The notes under the pieces: model-generated
What the model was told of the DNA's origin: nothing
What the model saw: the letters and a program-made list of their open reading frames with translations, nothing else
Databases searched by the model: none
Source: Tridacna crocea
Lineage: Eukaryota; Mollusca; Bivalvia; Cardiida; Cardiidae
Length of the DNA stretch: 64,000 nt
Assembly: GCA_943736015.1 (NCBI GenBank)
Contig: OX031059.1
Coordinates: 59,779,159 to 59,843,158, forward strand
Direction of reading: 5' to 3'
Made by a program: the position numbers and the translations under genes
In this document: piece after piece, positions 21,191-31,619 of the stretch
Layout of the letters: each line of letters starts with the position of its first letter
Position numbering within the stretch: the first letter of the stretch is position 1

Positions 21191-22513
21191 AGCTCCACTG
21201 GCCGAAGGCCAGCGGGCTTATGTCATGGCCTGGTGTCCGTCGTGCGTCCGTCCGTCCGTCTGTGCGTGCTTGCGTGCGTGCCTGCGTCCGTCCGTCCGTC
21301 GTGCGTGCGTTAACTTTTATTTCAAACATCTTCTTCTCTGAAACTACCCATCCAATTTTGATGAAACTTCACAGAAATGATCCTGCCATGGTCCTCTTCA
21401 GAATTCCTTGAAAGAATTTTATTCTTTCAAAAACTCTGGTTGCCATGGCAACAAAACTGAAATTTTTTGAAAATTTTTAAAAATCTTTTTCTCTGAAACC
21501 ATAAGATCTAGGGTTACCAAATTTGGCATGTAGCTTTATCTAGTGGACCTCTACCAAGTTCCTTCAAATAATAGCCCTGGGTTCAAAATTGGCCCTGCCC
21601 CGGGGGTCACATGTTTTATATGGGCTTATATAGGGAAAACTTTAAAATCCTTCTGGTACATAGCCATAGGGCCTAGAGCTACCAAAATTGGCATGTAGCT
21701 TTATCTAGTAGACCTCTACCCAGAGTGCCCAAATAATAGCCAAGGGGTCAAAATTGGCCCCGCCCCGGGGGTCACAAGTTTTATATGGGCTTGTATAGGG
21801 AAAACTTTAAAAATCTTCTCGTACCAAGCCATAAGGCCTATGCTACTCAATTTTGCATCTAGCTTTATCAAGTGGTTGTCTATCAAAGGTGCCCAAATTG
21901 TAGCTCTGGAATTAAATTTGGCCCTGTCCTGGGGGTCAAAAGTTTTACATGGGCTCATATTGGGAATTTTTTAAAAATCTACTTGTACCTAGCCATAAGG
22001 CCTAGGGCTACCAAATTTTGCATGTAGCTTTATCTAGTGGGCCTCTACCAGGAGGGCCCAAATTATAGCCTTAGGGTCAAGTTTGTCACCACACCAGGGG
22101 TCACAAGTTTTACCTGGGCTTTTGTGGTGAAAACTTTCTAAGTCATCTTGTTACTAACCATAATAAGGACCAGGGCTACTAAATTTATCCCTGCCTCATG
22201 GATTTAATGTTTAACAGGGCCTTTTATTGAGAAAACTTTGAAAATCTTCTTGTTTATAACCACACATTCTAGACCTGTATTATTTGGTGTAGGGCTTTAT
22301 CTTGTAGACCTCCACCAGGATTCAAGTAATTGTAACTTTGGGGTCAAAATTGGGTTTGCCCAGGGGGCCACAACTTTTCGTAGGATTTTATGGAAAAAAA
22401 TTTGTATGTCCTCAAGTTTGAAACCAGTTGGCCAAATAATGCAATGTTTGACTTGTAGTGCTTTTTACGAATTAGCCAGTGGAGCGATACAGGGCCATCA
22501 TGGCCCTCTTGTT
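21191..22513 (+). mobile_element. Tandem-core (Helentron-like) element, family G
   Basis: The head is AGCTCCACTGGCC/GGCCAGCGGG, followed by a CGTC/CGTG simple run (21240-21310), then GTTGCCATGGCAAC (21439-21452), then about six units with a period near 160 bp (CATGTAGCTTTATCTAGT repeated), and the GGGCCATCATGGCCC hairpin tail with CTCTTGTT. It interrupts a T5 tract in gypsy gag: host sequence GCCGGTTTTT on the left and CTGGAGATG on the right. No coding capacity; arginine/serine-rich frames at 21220-21340 are translations of the simple run. Confidence 0.85.
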
Positions 22514-22981
22514 CTGGAGATGTTACCATTGAAAATGTGTTGGGCAGGATCAAACGAATATATCAGCACTGATCATGTACCTATTATGTTTTCATATGTC
22601 TGGGGAGAAAAGGCCTCTTTCGCCCGTTTCTAGGCTTTGCATATTTTCATATTATAGGTCAAATTATGGTACGAAAGGACTGGTATGAAATGGTTATGGT
22701 ACGAAAGGCCTGGAATGACGACCTCCGCGGTGTGAAATTAGACTTGTCCGAGTGTTGACATACGTGGATACGCAATCAAAATGGTAAATTGTCGTTACTG
22801 GTTGCCTTTGAGTACCTATCAATATTTTTCTTTTCTAGCTTACAGTTATTGTCTATTTTACATTCTGTCTGTACCTTATAATGCGTGTTTGTTTAGACAA
22901 TGCTGGAAAGCATTCGTGAGTGCAAGTCATTAAGTGACATCTAATTCTCGGATACACATTGAACTTTGAAGGGGGTCCTAC

Positions 22982-24420
22982 CACAGGAATTTGACATTCT
23001 ATAACCAAAATAAATGATAAAATATGAAAAAAAAAATCTCCCCTGTATAATATAAACACAAGGAATGCAACGTCTCGATTGCTGGCGCGAGCACCCGACA
23101 GCCTTTCCCAACCAAAATCACCCACGAAACAAACATTGATCATAATCTCCTTCAGCCTATTGATAGACAACACATTAATGTACCTGCGACATCCGGCGAT
23201 ACCTCAGTAGACACCTTTCAACCGGAGATATCTGTCATGTTTTACAACTCTATCAGGACTTTTTGATTTATTCGGGTAGCCATTCACTGATGTCACAAGA
23301 AGTGCAAGGAACTGTATTTTCGTATTACTTATTACTATTATTTTTTATCGATTTTAAGACATTTATGGACATCAAATGATACTTAAGATTCTAGAAAAAT
23401 CTGTAGTATAGTCGTCCTCGCTGGTACCGCGTCATCTATGATACCGCGGTAATCCGGAAAATACCTAATCTGCATATGTAGCGCCACCTAACCATTGTTT
23501 ACTCTTTCAAATCGAGAGCAGAAGTTTTCTTTGTATCGCATCGGTCAAAAATAACAGACATTTCTTCATTAATAACAAGTTACTTTCAATAAATCACCAA
23601 TTGCAATGATAAAGCACAATTTTCTTCCATGTTTTGAAATTAATTAACCACAACTCTTAAAATAACCGACAATTTATTTTTGACGAGTAAAGGTCATCTG
23701 CTTTGGCGTCATAGTCCTCGCCGGAAACAAAAAAACGGTACTGAATTCATATTTTGAATATAAATCTCATAGTTTTCATGATTTTCCAAATTTCAGGTGT
23801 TAGCGCAGTACCATAGCGGACTCCTTTTGGAGCACTTGTAGTCAACATGTTTGCTTGACCTAGATATTTTTGTCTAAAAAACACAACTGAAGCTTTGATA
23901 GTTCAGTTATTGTAACTTTACATGCAACTATTTATTACAATATTAGAAAATAATACATGTGAGTTTCCTATCTTGCAGTAATTTTCGACAGAATTAAGTA
24001 CCGCGGTACCATCGAGGACCATCCTATCATGTGATATCCATAAGTATCTTAAAAACGAAAAAAATAATAATAGTAATAAGTAATACGAAAATACGCTACC
24101 TGCTACTTTCTGTGACGTCAGCGAATGGCCACCCGGATAAATCAAAATGTCTTGATAGAGCTGTAAAACATGACGGATATCTCCAGTTGAAAGGTGTCTA
24201 CTGAGGTATCACTGGATGTCGCAGGTATTGTCTTGTCTATTGCTAGGCTTAAGGAGATTATGAACAATGTTTGTTTCATGGGTGATTTTGGTTGGGAAAG
24301 GCTGTCGGGTGCTCGCGCCAGCAATTGAGACGTTTCATTCCTTGTGTTTATATTATATAGGGGGGATTTTTTTTCCATATTTTATCATTTATCTTGGTTA
24401 TAGAATGTCAGATTCCTGTG
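22982..24420. mobile_element. 1.44-kb long-TIR element, 7-bp TSD GTCCTAC
   Basis: It is inserted in the left tip of the MULE-like element, duplicating GTCCTAC (22975-22981 and 24421-24427). The TIRs are about 430-460 bp (22982 to about 23445; about 23990 to 24420), ending CACAGGAAT...ATTCCTGTG, and include a CCGCGGTA block at their inner edges. The loop of about 540 bp has no convincing frame. The outermost 77 bp of each arm make up the solo palindrome at 8080-8235. Confidence 0.85.
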
Positions 24421-24735
24421 GTCCTACTAAAACTAACCTACTAAAACACGCCGTACCAGAAAAATACGCTGTACCATGTACAGATTAAAACACGCCGTAC
24501 CAAAATGTGTTTTGTATTGTATGGTTTTTTTTTTTTTGGTAATTTTAAATTGAAAAACATATAATTTAACATAACTAGTGATATTACTGCCCAAATTTTC
24601 ATATTTTGTCAAGTTATTGGCAATTAAAGACATTCTTGTACGGGCCCAACAGGTGCCCGTTGCGCCGTACCATTTACATGAGGGCCGTATGAATTTTAAA
24701 GCACAAAACAACCGAATTAATAAAAATGTTAGGTT
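24421..24735. repeat. Left TIR of the MULE-like element
   Basis: Pairs with 26785-27078. Shared blocks include ACCAGAAAAATA, ATATTACTGCCCAA, TCAAGTTATT, GGGCCCAACAG and GCACAAAACAACCG. It contains an extra tandem copy of CCTACTAAAAC near its tip. Confidence 0.85.
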
Positions 24736-24953
24736 CAATATGCAATTTTCTACTTATTTACGTCTTTATCTTGTTCTTTTTCTTTTCTTACAGAAGTTGC
24801 AGGTACATGTCAAGCATCCTGCAGATATTTACATTTCTAGGGAAATATTTCTGCCGTACTACTGAAGTTTATACAGAGAACTTTACGTTTCATTACTTTA
24901 ATGAAACCTTGTAGAAAAACGAGAAATTGCTTATGGCTGTTTCTCTTCTTTTC

Positions 24954-25092
24954 TGATCCTGAAAAATAATTGAAACTATTTTGGGAAAAGAAGAAAAATT
25001 AGAAAATACTGGTAACCCTCCCGCAACAAATTTCAATTGTGTCGTCAGCAAATTTGGACCATTTGAAAATTGTCGTTTGGTTAAGATTAAAT
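24954..25092. mobile_element. TTAA palindromic MITE, degenerate copy 3
   Basis: Truncated and diverged: TTTTGGGAAAAGAAG, ATACTGGTAACC, GTGTCGTCAGCAAATTTGGACC and GTCGTTTGGTTAAG are recognisable. The right half of the central palindrome is lost. Confidence 0.5.
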
Positions 25093-25169
25093 GGTTGTAG
25101 AACTTTTAGCCATAAAAATGTTTCCAGACTCAACGACGTAGACGTTGTTCTACCATGAGTCCTTTTTTT

Positions 25170-26266
25170 AGCTCACCTGAGCACAACATGCTCAAGGTGA
25201 GCTTTTAGGGTCACCCGGTGTCCGTCATGCGTTGTCTGTCGGTCGTCGTGCGTCGTCAACAATTCTTTAAACATCAACTCCTAAACCGCTGGGCCAATTT
25301 GGACCAAACTTGGCTGGAATGTTCCTTGGGAGGTCTACTTTAAAAACTGTGCGCAGAATTTGATTCCGTCAAAAACTCTGGTTGCCATGGCAACAAAATG
25401 GAATTTTTTAGGAAATTCTTCAAAAATCTTCTTCTCTGAAACCCTTGGCCAGATTTTAAAATAATTTCACAGAGATGTTCCTTGGGTGACCCTTTTCAAA
25501 ATTTGTTCGCGAAATTTTGATCCGTCAAGAAACATGGCTCTGGTGAATGGGGGCTTCTTGCACTATACAGAAATGAAGGAATTCTTAAAAATTCTTCTTC
25601 TCTGAAACCGCTGGCCAGATTTTAAAATAATTTCACAGAGATGTTGCTTGGGTGACCCTTTTCAAAAAGTGTTTGCAAAATTTTGATCCGTCAAGAAACA
25701 TGGCTCTGGTGAATGGGGGCTTCTTGCACTATACAGAAATGAAGAAATTCTTAAAAATTCTTCTTCTTTGAAACCTCTGGTCAGATTTTGAAATAATTTC
25801 ACAGAGATGTTCTTTGGATGACCCTTTTCAAAAATTGTTCGTGATAGTTTGATTCGTCGAGAAACATTGCTCTGGTGAATGGGGGCTACTTGCACTATAT
25901 GGAAATGAAGAATTTCGTGAAAATTCTTCTTCTCTGAAACGGCTGGTCAGATTTGAAATTTATTTCACAGAAATATTCCTTGAATGAATTTTTTCAAAAT
26001 TTGTTCGCAAAATTTTGATAGGTCAAGAAACATGGCTCTGGTGAATGGGGGCTACTTGCACTGTACGGAAATTAAGAAACTCCTAAAAATTCTTCTTTTC
26101 TGAAACTACTGGTCAGATTTTGACAGGACTTTTACAGGTGACCTTTTGAAAATTGCTTGGCAAAAAAATGATTTTGTTTCCAGTGTTTCAATACCTTCAA
26201 AAAAAAAGGCCATGGTCCTCTCAAAAATTCAGGAGAGCGATCCAGGGCCATCTTGGCCCTCTTGTT
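25170..26266 (+). mobile_element. Tandem-core element, family E copy 1
   Basis: The head hairpin AGCTCACCTGAGCAC/GTGCTCAAGGTGAGCT follows a T7 tract; then come a CGTC run, GTTGCCATGGCAAC (25381-25394), about four units with a period of 166 bp (ACATGGCTCTGGTGAATGGG in each), and a tail hairpin GGGCCATCTTGGCCC plus CTCTTGTT. Located between the MULE-like TIRs. Confidence 0.88.
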
Positions 26267-26415
26267 TTGGTTTATTTAACTGTTATTATCGTAAAGTAGA
26301 TTCTATTTTATGAATTTGTAGTATAAAACTCAGTTATATTTTTTCATTCATTAATCCATTTTTACATGACTAGATCTGGTTTTTTACAGTCAGTATTGTA
26401 GCCCACTGCGAATGA

Positions 26416-26612
26416 ATTTACCCTTTCCCAAACAACAAATTTTAGACTCTTCCAAACTGAACTAGTTTGCAGACGACAATTTTAACTTGGTAAAAATGGC
26501 GGGGAGTTCTCCAAAAGGTTAAATCATGAGAGCAATTTCTTGTCTTCACAGTGTTTTCAAAAGATTTATACTGCAGACACTTAAAAACAAAGGGTTGTCT
26601 GGGAAAGGTTTA
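26416..26612. mobile_element. TTAA palindromic MITE, diverged copy 4
   Basis: It has TTTACCCTTTCCCAAACAAC at the left and TTGTCTGGGAAAGGTTTA at the right. The central palindrome is destroyed, but the AGACTCTTCCAAACTGAA and TTTGCAGACGACAATTTT blocks remain. Confidence 0.6.
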
Positions 26613-26784
26613 GATGACCAAAATACATAAGACCAAAAGGGATTGAATACTGCTCTCATGGCACTACAGTACAAGCTTTCGAACACATAAAAGAAGATGG
26701 CTTGAGGACAATGAATCCCCAGTACATTCACTTTGCCGCTTCCAAGACCCTACTGAAGAAGGGCTCGCAAGTCATCATCACATC

Positions 26785-27078
26785 GTTCTTATTAAATCGG
26801 TTGTTTTGTGCCTCAAAACTCATACGGCGCTCATGTAATAGGTATGGCATAACTGGCAGCTGTTGGGCCTGTACAATAATGTTTGAAATTGGCAAATAAC
26901 TTGATAAATATGGATAATTGGGCAGTAATATCTCTAGGTAGGTTAGATTACATGGTTTTCAACATAAAAATACCAAAAAAAGCATACAATTTATTGCACA
27001 TTTTGGTACAGTGTGTTTTAATCCGCACGGCGTATGGTAAGGCATATTTTTCTGGTACAGCATGTTTTAGTAGGACCG
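26785..27078. repeat. Right TIR of the MULE-like element
   Basis: Reverse complement of 24421-24735, with the tip GTAGGACCG adjoining the second TSD copy. Confidence 0.85.
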
Positions 27079-27450
27079 CTTTGAAGGCAACCACTTTCTG
27101 ACTTGTTTCATACTGCGCTATGATATCAACAGTTATTTACATTTTATGGTTAATCACATTTATTACAGACTTATGTCTTGTGTGCGTTTTTTGGTAATGT
27201 TATTTCATCTTTCAGCATGCTAAAGCAAAGAAATGGAGTTTTGTTTTTCCCTACATTCAGTCTGAGTGAAGAGTTGCTCTAATGTTATTTTTGTGACTGG
27301 GTCTCCGCAATCCTTCACATGAACCCTTCTTTAATACATATACCATCTGGAAATTTCAAAATCTTAGCTGTCCATCTTTCAATCTGCTTAATATAGCTTA
27401 AATCTGTTTGTCAGCTATGGAAAAGAACATGAATTGATAGATGAATTATT

Positions 27451-30294
27451 TAAACAGTCATTCTCCAAAAATGGGTACAATTACGAAAAATGCTTGTCGC
27501 ATCAATAAATACGTGAATTACTCTAATGATTACAAACAAATGACAGACAGACCAATTATTTTTATATCACTGATCATACTAGTCTACAATAGATATACTT
27601 TGAAAGTCATCAGATTCATTTTTGTGACAATAGTATCCTTTTAATTGGATGGATGTTGTTAAATTTTGCCTGTCGCAGGTACTATTCACAGTATGTGTAC
27701 TTCTGCTGTATCTTAAGATTAGGAAGAATCGGGCCGTATATTTTATTTTTTGAATCGCCACAACTATCATCTACCGTATTTGGATACTTTTCTTAATTAT
27801 ATCCAGAGCTGATATATTTTTTCATCCAAAATCGTTTGTCGCAAAATCATACCTAACGTCCGTAACACAATTTGATCGATTTATTGCAAGTCTTTTGAAC
27901 TGTGTCATCTACCCTAAAATACCTTTTTTAAGTGGTGGAATGAATAGAGCTCACAATCCTTTGATATTTTTTAACTTTCCTTTAAAGTTGAGCTGACTGT
28001 TACATGTGAAATACAAAAAAGCTATTTGGGACAAATTCTTTTCTAACATCCGTAACGGCTTTTTCTACCATAACTTGATTGGTCTCCGTGAAATTGATGC
28101 TGTTTTAGTTTAGACACAATCAAGGACACATAATTGAAACACTGCACATGAGTCTCTTCTGCATCTCCTAAGCTATATGTTAGTTTCAATGAAATATTTC
28201 TAACATCCGTAACGTCTAACATCCGTAACGAAATATTCATTCTAACTAAAGTCACTTCACTTAAGATCTTATGCTGAGGGTGTAACCTATATTGACACCG
28301 CCATCAATGTAAATGTTCGAAATGAAAACAATCGGCTGCAAGTGTTGTGTCTGGAACCCATGCCGGAGGTTGGAAGTAGTGCCAAATGAGTTCTCTAGTA
28401 CATCTTAAACAGACTTTTAAACGGTGATGTCTGTACTGACTGATTATTGTAGATATGTATCATAAGCACCATGAATGTGACTGTTAAAACAAATTCGCCA
28501 CCTTAATACCAGTGTCTACACTGAATATTTCTGAGCGATCAAATCCTCCCCCTTTTTGTTACGGAAGTTAGACTCGTGACCAGACATTCATTTTACTTCA
28601 TGAAATCAATTTAGATCCGTTTTGAGTTTCTCAAATCATGTTTTTAGTCTATTAAGACGTCACATAGTGTTTGAAATGTGAAAAGTTCAAGCATTGATGA
28701 TAAAAATATATGTAAACGGTACTAAATCGTTACGGAGGTTAGTTGAAGTAATCATTGTTCCTCAATCTGTCATTTTTCTAAGTCAGCATGACATAAATAG
28801 ATTGAATCTTGTTCAGTCGAGTTATGATTTACATAAATGTTAACATTAGAAAAACCTTTTTAAAGTAAATAGTGTTTGATACTGTTAAATTGTAATGTTA
28901 AATTGTGCCGTTACTGACATTAGAAATCAGTGGAGGTTTGAAAAAATATATATATTATGGATTAAAAATTAGTAAGTTCAATCACGCCAAATTGTCAATA
29001 ATATTACTTCAAAGTTCCATATCGGATCACATGATTTTTGTTGCAGACCGGCAATCATAAACGTTGAAAGGCATAAGAAATTGAGCTAAAGACAGGAAAA
29101 AACAAAGTTTTTTATAGAAAGAACAAAGAAGAAAGAGAGTGGTCAAGTTAACTTAAAAGGCAGAAAGTGATTGAGAGTACTTCCTTTCATCGGCATTTTA
29201 GTTAACCAATTAGGTTTTCTAGTACAACACTTTTAAAGTCAAACAGCTTGGATCCTGACAAGGCACAAAACAACTTTGTGTCATATGAGAATCAATTCTG
29301 TAAACTAATCGTAGATCATGTTGCGTATTCAAAGGAAAGTTTTATATATTTTATTCATTTTTCCCTTTTTGCTAAATAAATATCCATAACAAAAGTATTA
29401 ATTAGGTTTCTACCAACAATGCTGGTGTCTATATCAGTTTTTCATACCGTATCGTTCTCAAGATATATATATTATTATTGTGCTGGTTCCATTATTTGTT
29501 AAACAAAAAGAGCAGAAACTATTTAATACACTATAATACTTAACCCATTTTCTGGTGTAAATGTTGTCCGGAACTAGATTAAACAGTTTGGTTTCTGAGA
29601 CGACATTGAGTGGCTTAGTGTCTTAAAAGAAATAATAGCTGCTTGCTAATGGTATCATGTTGTGGGTGCAGCAATAAGATTAAATATGTTTGTTTTTATT
29701 CAAATCAACACATTTTGCTAACCTCCGTAACAAACGCACTGGCTAGATTCATACCAGAAATACTGATGTGCACACTTTTGATGTAATAGCGCATGTCAGT
29801 AAAATGTTTATTTAGTTTATTGGTTCCACTTTTATATTAAAAATGTATTCCATCACTCATTTAGAGTACTTAAATTACAAACATTGGACACTGTTTGATT
29901 AAAATAAATATTTTCTCGGAATATCAATTTGTATGATGATGTATTTTTAATGTTGTGGCAAAACTTGACCAAATATTTGCTATTCTCTGTAAGCGTAATG
30001 AAATCATCTGTCAAAATCTCAAACTTAAACAACAAATCTCTGTCAAAGAAGTATTTTAATATATCAAACAAATGTTGAAGTAGTGTTTCTAACATCCGTA
30101 ACAGAGCCTGATGCTTGATTATTTTGTCAGCACATTTCTCCGAGATGGTTGATGTTGACTGTGTCAAACTTCGCAGATAATTTATTCGATAGTTGAATTT
30201 TACTTTCCAGAAGAAATGATAATCATTTGAGTTACTAAAAATCTGGACATTTTTTCAAGTGTAATTGTACCCATTTTTTGAGAATGACTGTAAA
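27451..30294. mobile_element. 2.84-kb TIR element with dispersed CTAACNTCCGTAAC sites
   Basis: The 30-bp TIRs at 27455-27484 (starting CAGTCATTCTC) and 30261-30290 are complementary with few mismatches and are flanked by TAAA on both sides (27451-27454, 30291-30294). The interior carries nine copies of a 14-bp motif in both orientations. Frames at 28043-28255 and 29853-30167 on the minus strand do not resemble a known transposase. The superfamily is uncertain; multiple internal binding-site-like repeats recall CACTA/EnSpm organisation, but the termini are CAG...CTG. Confidence 0.75.
27853..30102. repeat. Nine dispersed copies of CTAACNTCCGTAAC
   Basis: Forward copies start at 27853, 28043, 28200, 28216 (two in tandem, 16 bp apart), 29718 and 30089. 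Reverse copies (GTTACGGANGTTAG) start at 28558 and 28729, and a degenerate one (GTTACTGACATTAG) at 28910. All four bases are seen at the N position, while the rest is invariant in the eight good copies. Confidence 0.9.
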
Positions 30295-30870
30295 GTTCAT
30301 GTTGCCACTTAGTTAAGTGCAAGGTTTTTGTTCATATTTATGAAATTTACCATTTATTTGGCATAAACACATCTGGCTAATTCATCAACAAACACTTGTC
30401 ATGAATTCACTTAACTGCTCATGCATAGTCAAATTGAATTTAAAAATTGCTATTTTGTGATCGGCAATTTTAAGTGATAAATATGACTCCTTGTAAATGA
30501 AATACATCAAGTACTTTTAGCTGCCTATTTTATGCCAAAGATGATAACCCAGAAGCTGATAAATTGTGAAAAAAAAAGGATATTAATGTACAGAAAGTGA
30601 TTCCTGAAACATGCACAGTGTCAAGCCTAGTTTTGATTTCCAGGGAAGAAGGTCAACGGTTACTCACATTCCAAAATAATTGAATTATAAGGAGGCAACA
30701 CTGCCATTTTTTAATTATTTCAGTGTTTTTGTAAAGACTAATTATTCATCTATCAAATAAGAACCTTATTGTTCAATGACAGAGAAAATATTGATGCATT
30801 ATGGCCATTTGAAACAATGCTGTTATTTTAATTTTTCACTCCAGATGGATTATAAGAGTGCTTTCTGCAG
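30295..30870. other. No gene seen
   Basis: A/T-rich unique-looking sequence upstream of the YIPF exons. A first exon and promoter of that gene could lie here or further upstream, but nothing could be singled out. Confidence 0.5.
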
Positions 30871-30908
30871 GGGCTAGTGGAGAAACAGTCACAGAAATGA
30901 CATCAGAG
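30871..30908 (+). CDS. Possible small upstream exon of the YIPF gene
   Basis: A 38-bp segment lies between a plausible acceptor (TGCTTTCTGCAG) and a weak donor (GAG|gtagtc). It would end in phase 0, matching the exon at 31470, and read ASGETVTEMTSE. The donor is weak and no start codon or preceding exon was identified, so this is a guess. Confidence 0.2.
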
Positions 30909-31052
30909 GTAGTCCCAAAATCAGGGGTAGTACTTCCTGTGCAAGGCCATCAAGCTGCACATGTGTGACTTCTTTCATTGATTTGAAAGGGATCAAATGA
31001 TCTGTACATGTATCAGATAATCAGAAATTCAGAGAAAGACCTTGTTAGTCCC

Positions 31053-31280
31053 TTAACTCTTTACCACATAGTCCCAACTTTTAACGATCTTGAGAAAAAG
31101 GCCTTTCAAGAACATTGTGGGAAAAGGAGAAAATACTGGTAACCACCATTTTCTCCTTTTACCACAATGTTTTCTAACCTTTCCAAACCAGATTTCAATT
31201 TTTCAGTCACATTTATTTAGTCATCTGCAGATGCTTTCAATTTGGACCTGTCATAATTTTGTCATTTGGTAAATAGTTAC
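31053..31280. mobile_element. TTAA palindromic MITE, copy 5
   Basis: Left end TTAACTCTTTACCACA at 31053; right end TTTGGTAAATAGTTAC (TTAA decayed to TTAC). Central palindrome present with mismatches. It lies about 190 bp upstream of the first recognised YIPF exon. Confidence 0.75.
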
Positions 31281-31469
31281 GACAGCTGACAAGGCAGGCC
31301 TACAAATATGCAATTTTTCAGACCTCTGTACATGGTCCATTCCTGAGTGCCATTCATTCATGGTGGTTGATACTTCACAGATGGATAACCCTCTTTTCTC
31401 TAAGAAAGTCTCAAATACAAATTGTAACCACATTCTACATGGTGCAAACTGGCTTTTCTCATATTTCAG

Positions 31470-31619
31470 ACCAGTAGTAAGGACAAGTTACAGTTCCATG
31501 ATTCCAGTCAAGATGATGTGCTGTATGACAGAACTGATGGACAGACACACACCTTCACAAACTTTCCAACTTCAGCTATGTCTGATGAGGAAGAGGGAGA
31601 AGAAGAGGACAAGTCACAG
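31470..31619 (+). CDS. YIPF1: YIPF exon A (acidic N-terminal region)
   Basis: Acceptor CATATTTCAG, 50 codons, donor CAG|gtgtga. It encodes KDKLQFHDSSQDDVLYD followed by an acidic DEEEGEEEDKSQ stretch. The LQF.D motif matches the start of YIPF1/2 proteins, where it lies close to the initiator Met. No in-frame ATG lies immediately upstream before the acceptor. Confidence 0.8.

Larger units (their letters stand above)
17280..22565 (-). mobile_element. Decayed Ty3/gypsy retrotransposon
   Basis: Read from high to low coordinates, pieces of gag, protease, reverse transcriptase, RNase H, integrase and the pol C-terminus occur in the canonical gypsy order (integrase after RNase H). Three things mark it as dead: premature stops in RT (20278-20280) and integrase (18692-18694), several frameshifts, and two later insertions (a LINE at 17527-18167 and a tandem-core element at 21191-22513). 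Most of gag is missing and no LTRs were recognised. Codons encode typical mollusc gypsy motifs, so it was once functional and has decayed in place. Confidence 0.92.
22973..27078. mobile_element. MULE-like long-TIR composite, 9-bp TSD
   Basis: CTTTGAAGG flanks the element exactly (22964-22972 and 27079-27087). The tips are GGGTCCTACTAAAAC and its complement, extending to inverted repeats of about 300 bp (24421-24735 and 26785-27078) rich in CGCCGTACC. Nine-base duplications with long TIRs are the Mutator/MULE hallmark. No MULE transposase was seen between the arms; the interior holds other repeats. The left tip is split by another TIR element. Confidence 0.8.

Noticed and set aside
21122..21411. 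Arg/Ser/Pro-rich frames (RPSVRACVRA type)
   Set aside because: They are translations of the CGTC/CGTG simple run at the head of the family G element.
25430..26130. Regularly spaced repeats resembling a CRISPR array
   Set aside because: The whole 166-bp unit is repeated, with no short repeat/unique spacer alternation, in a eukaryotic transposable element.
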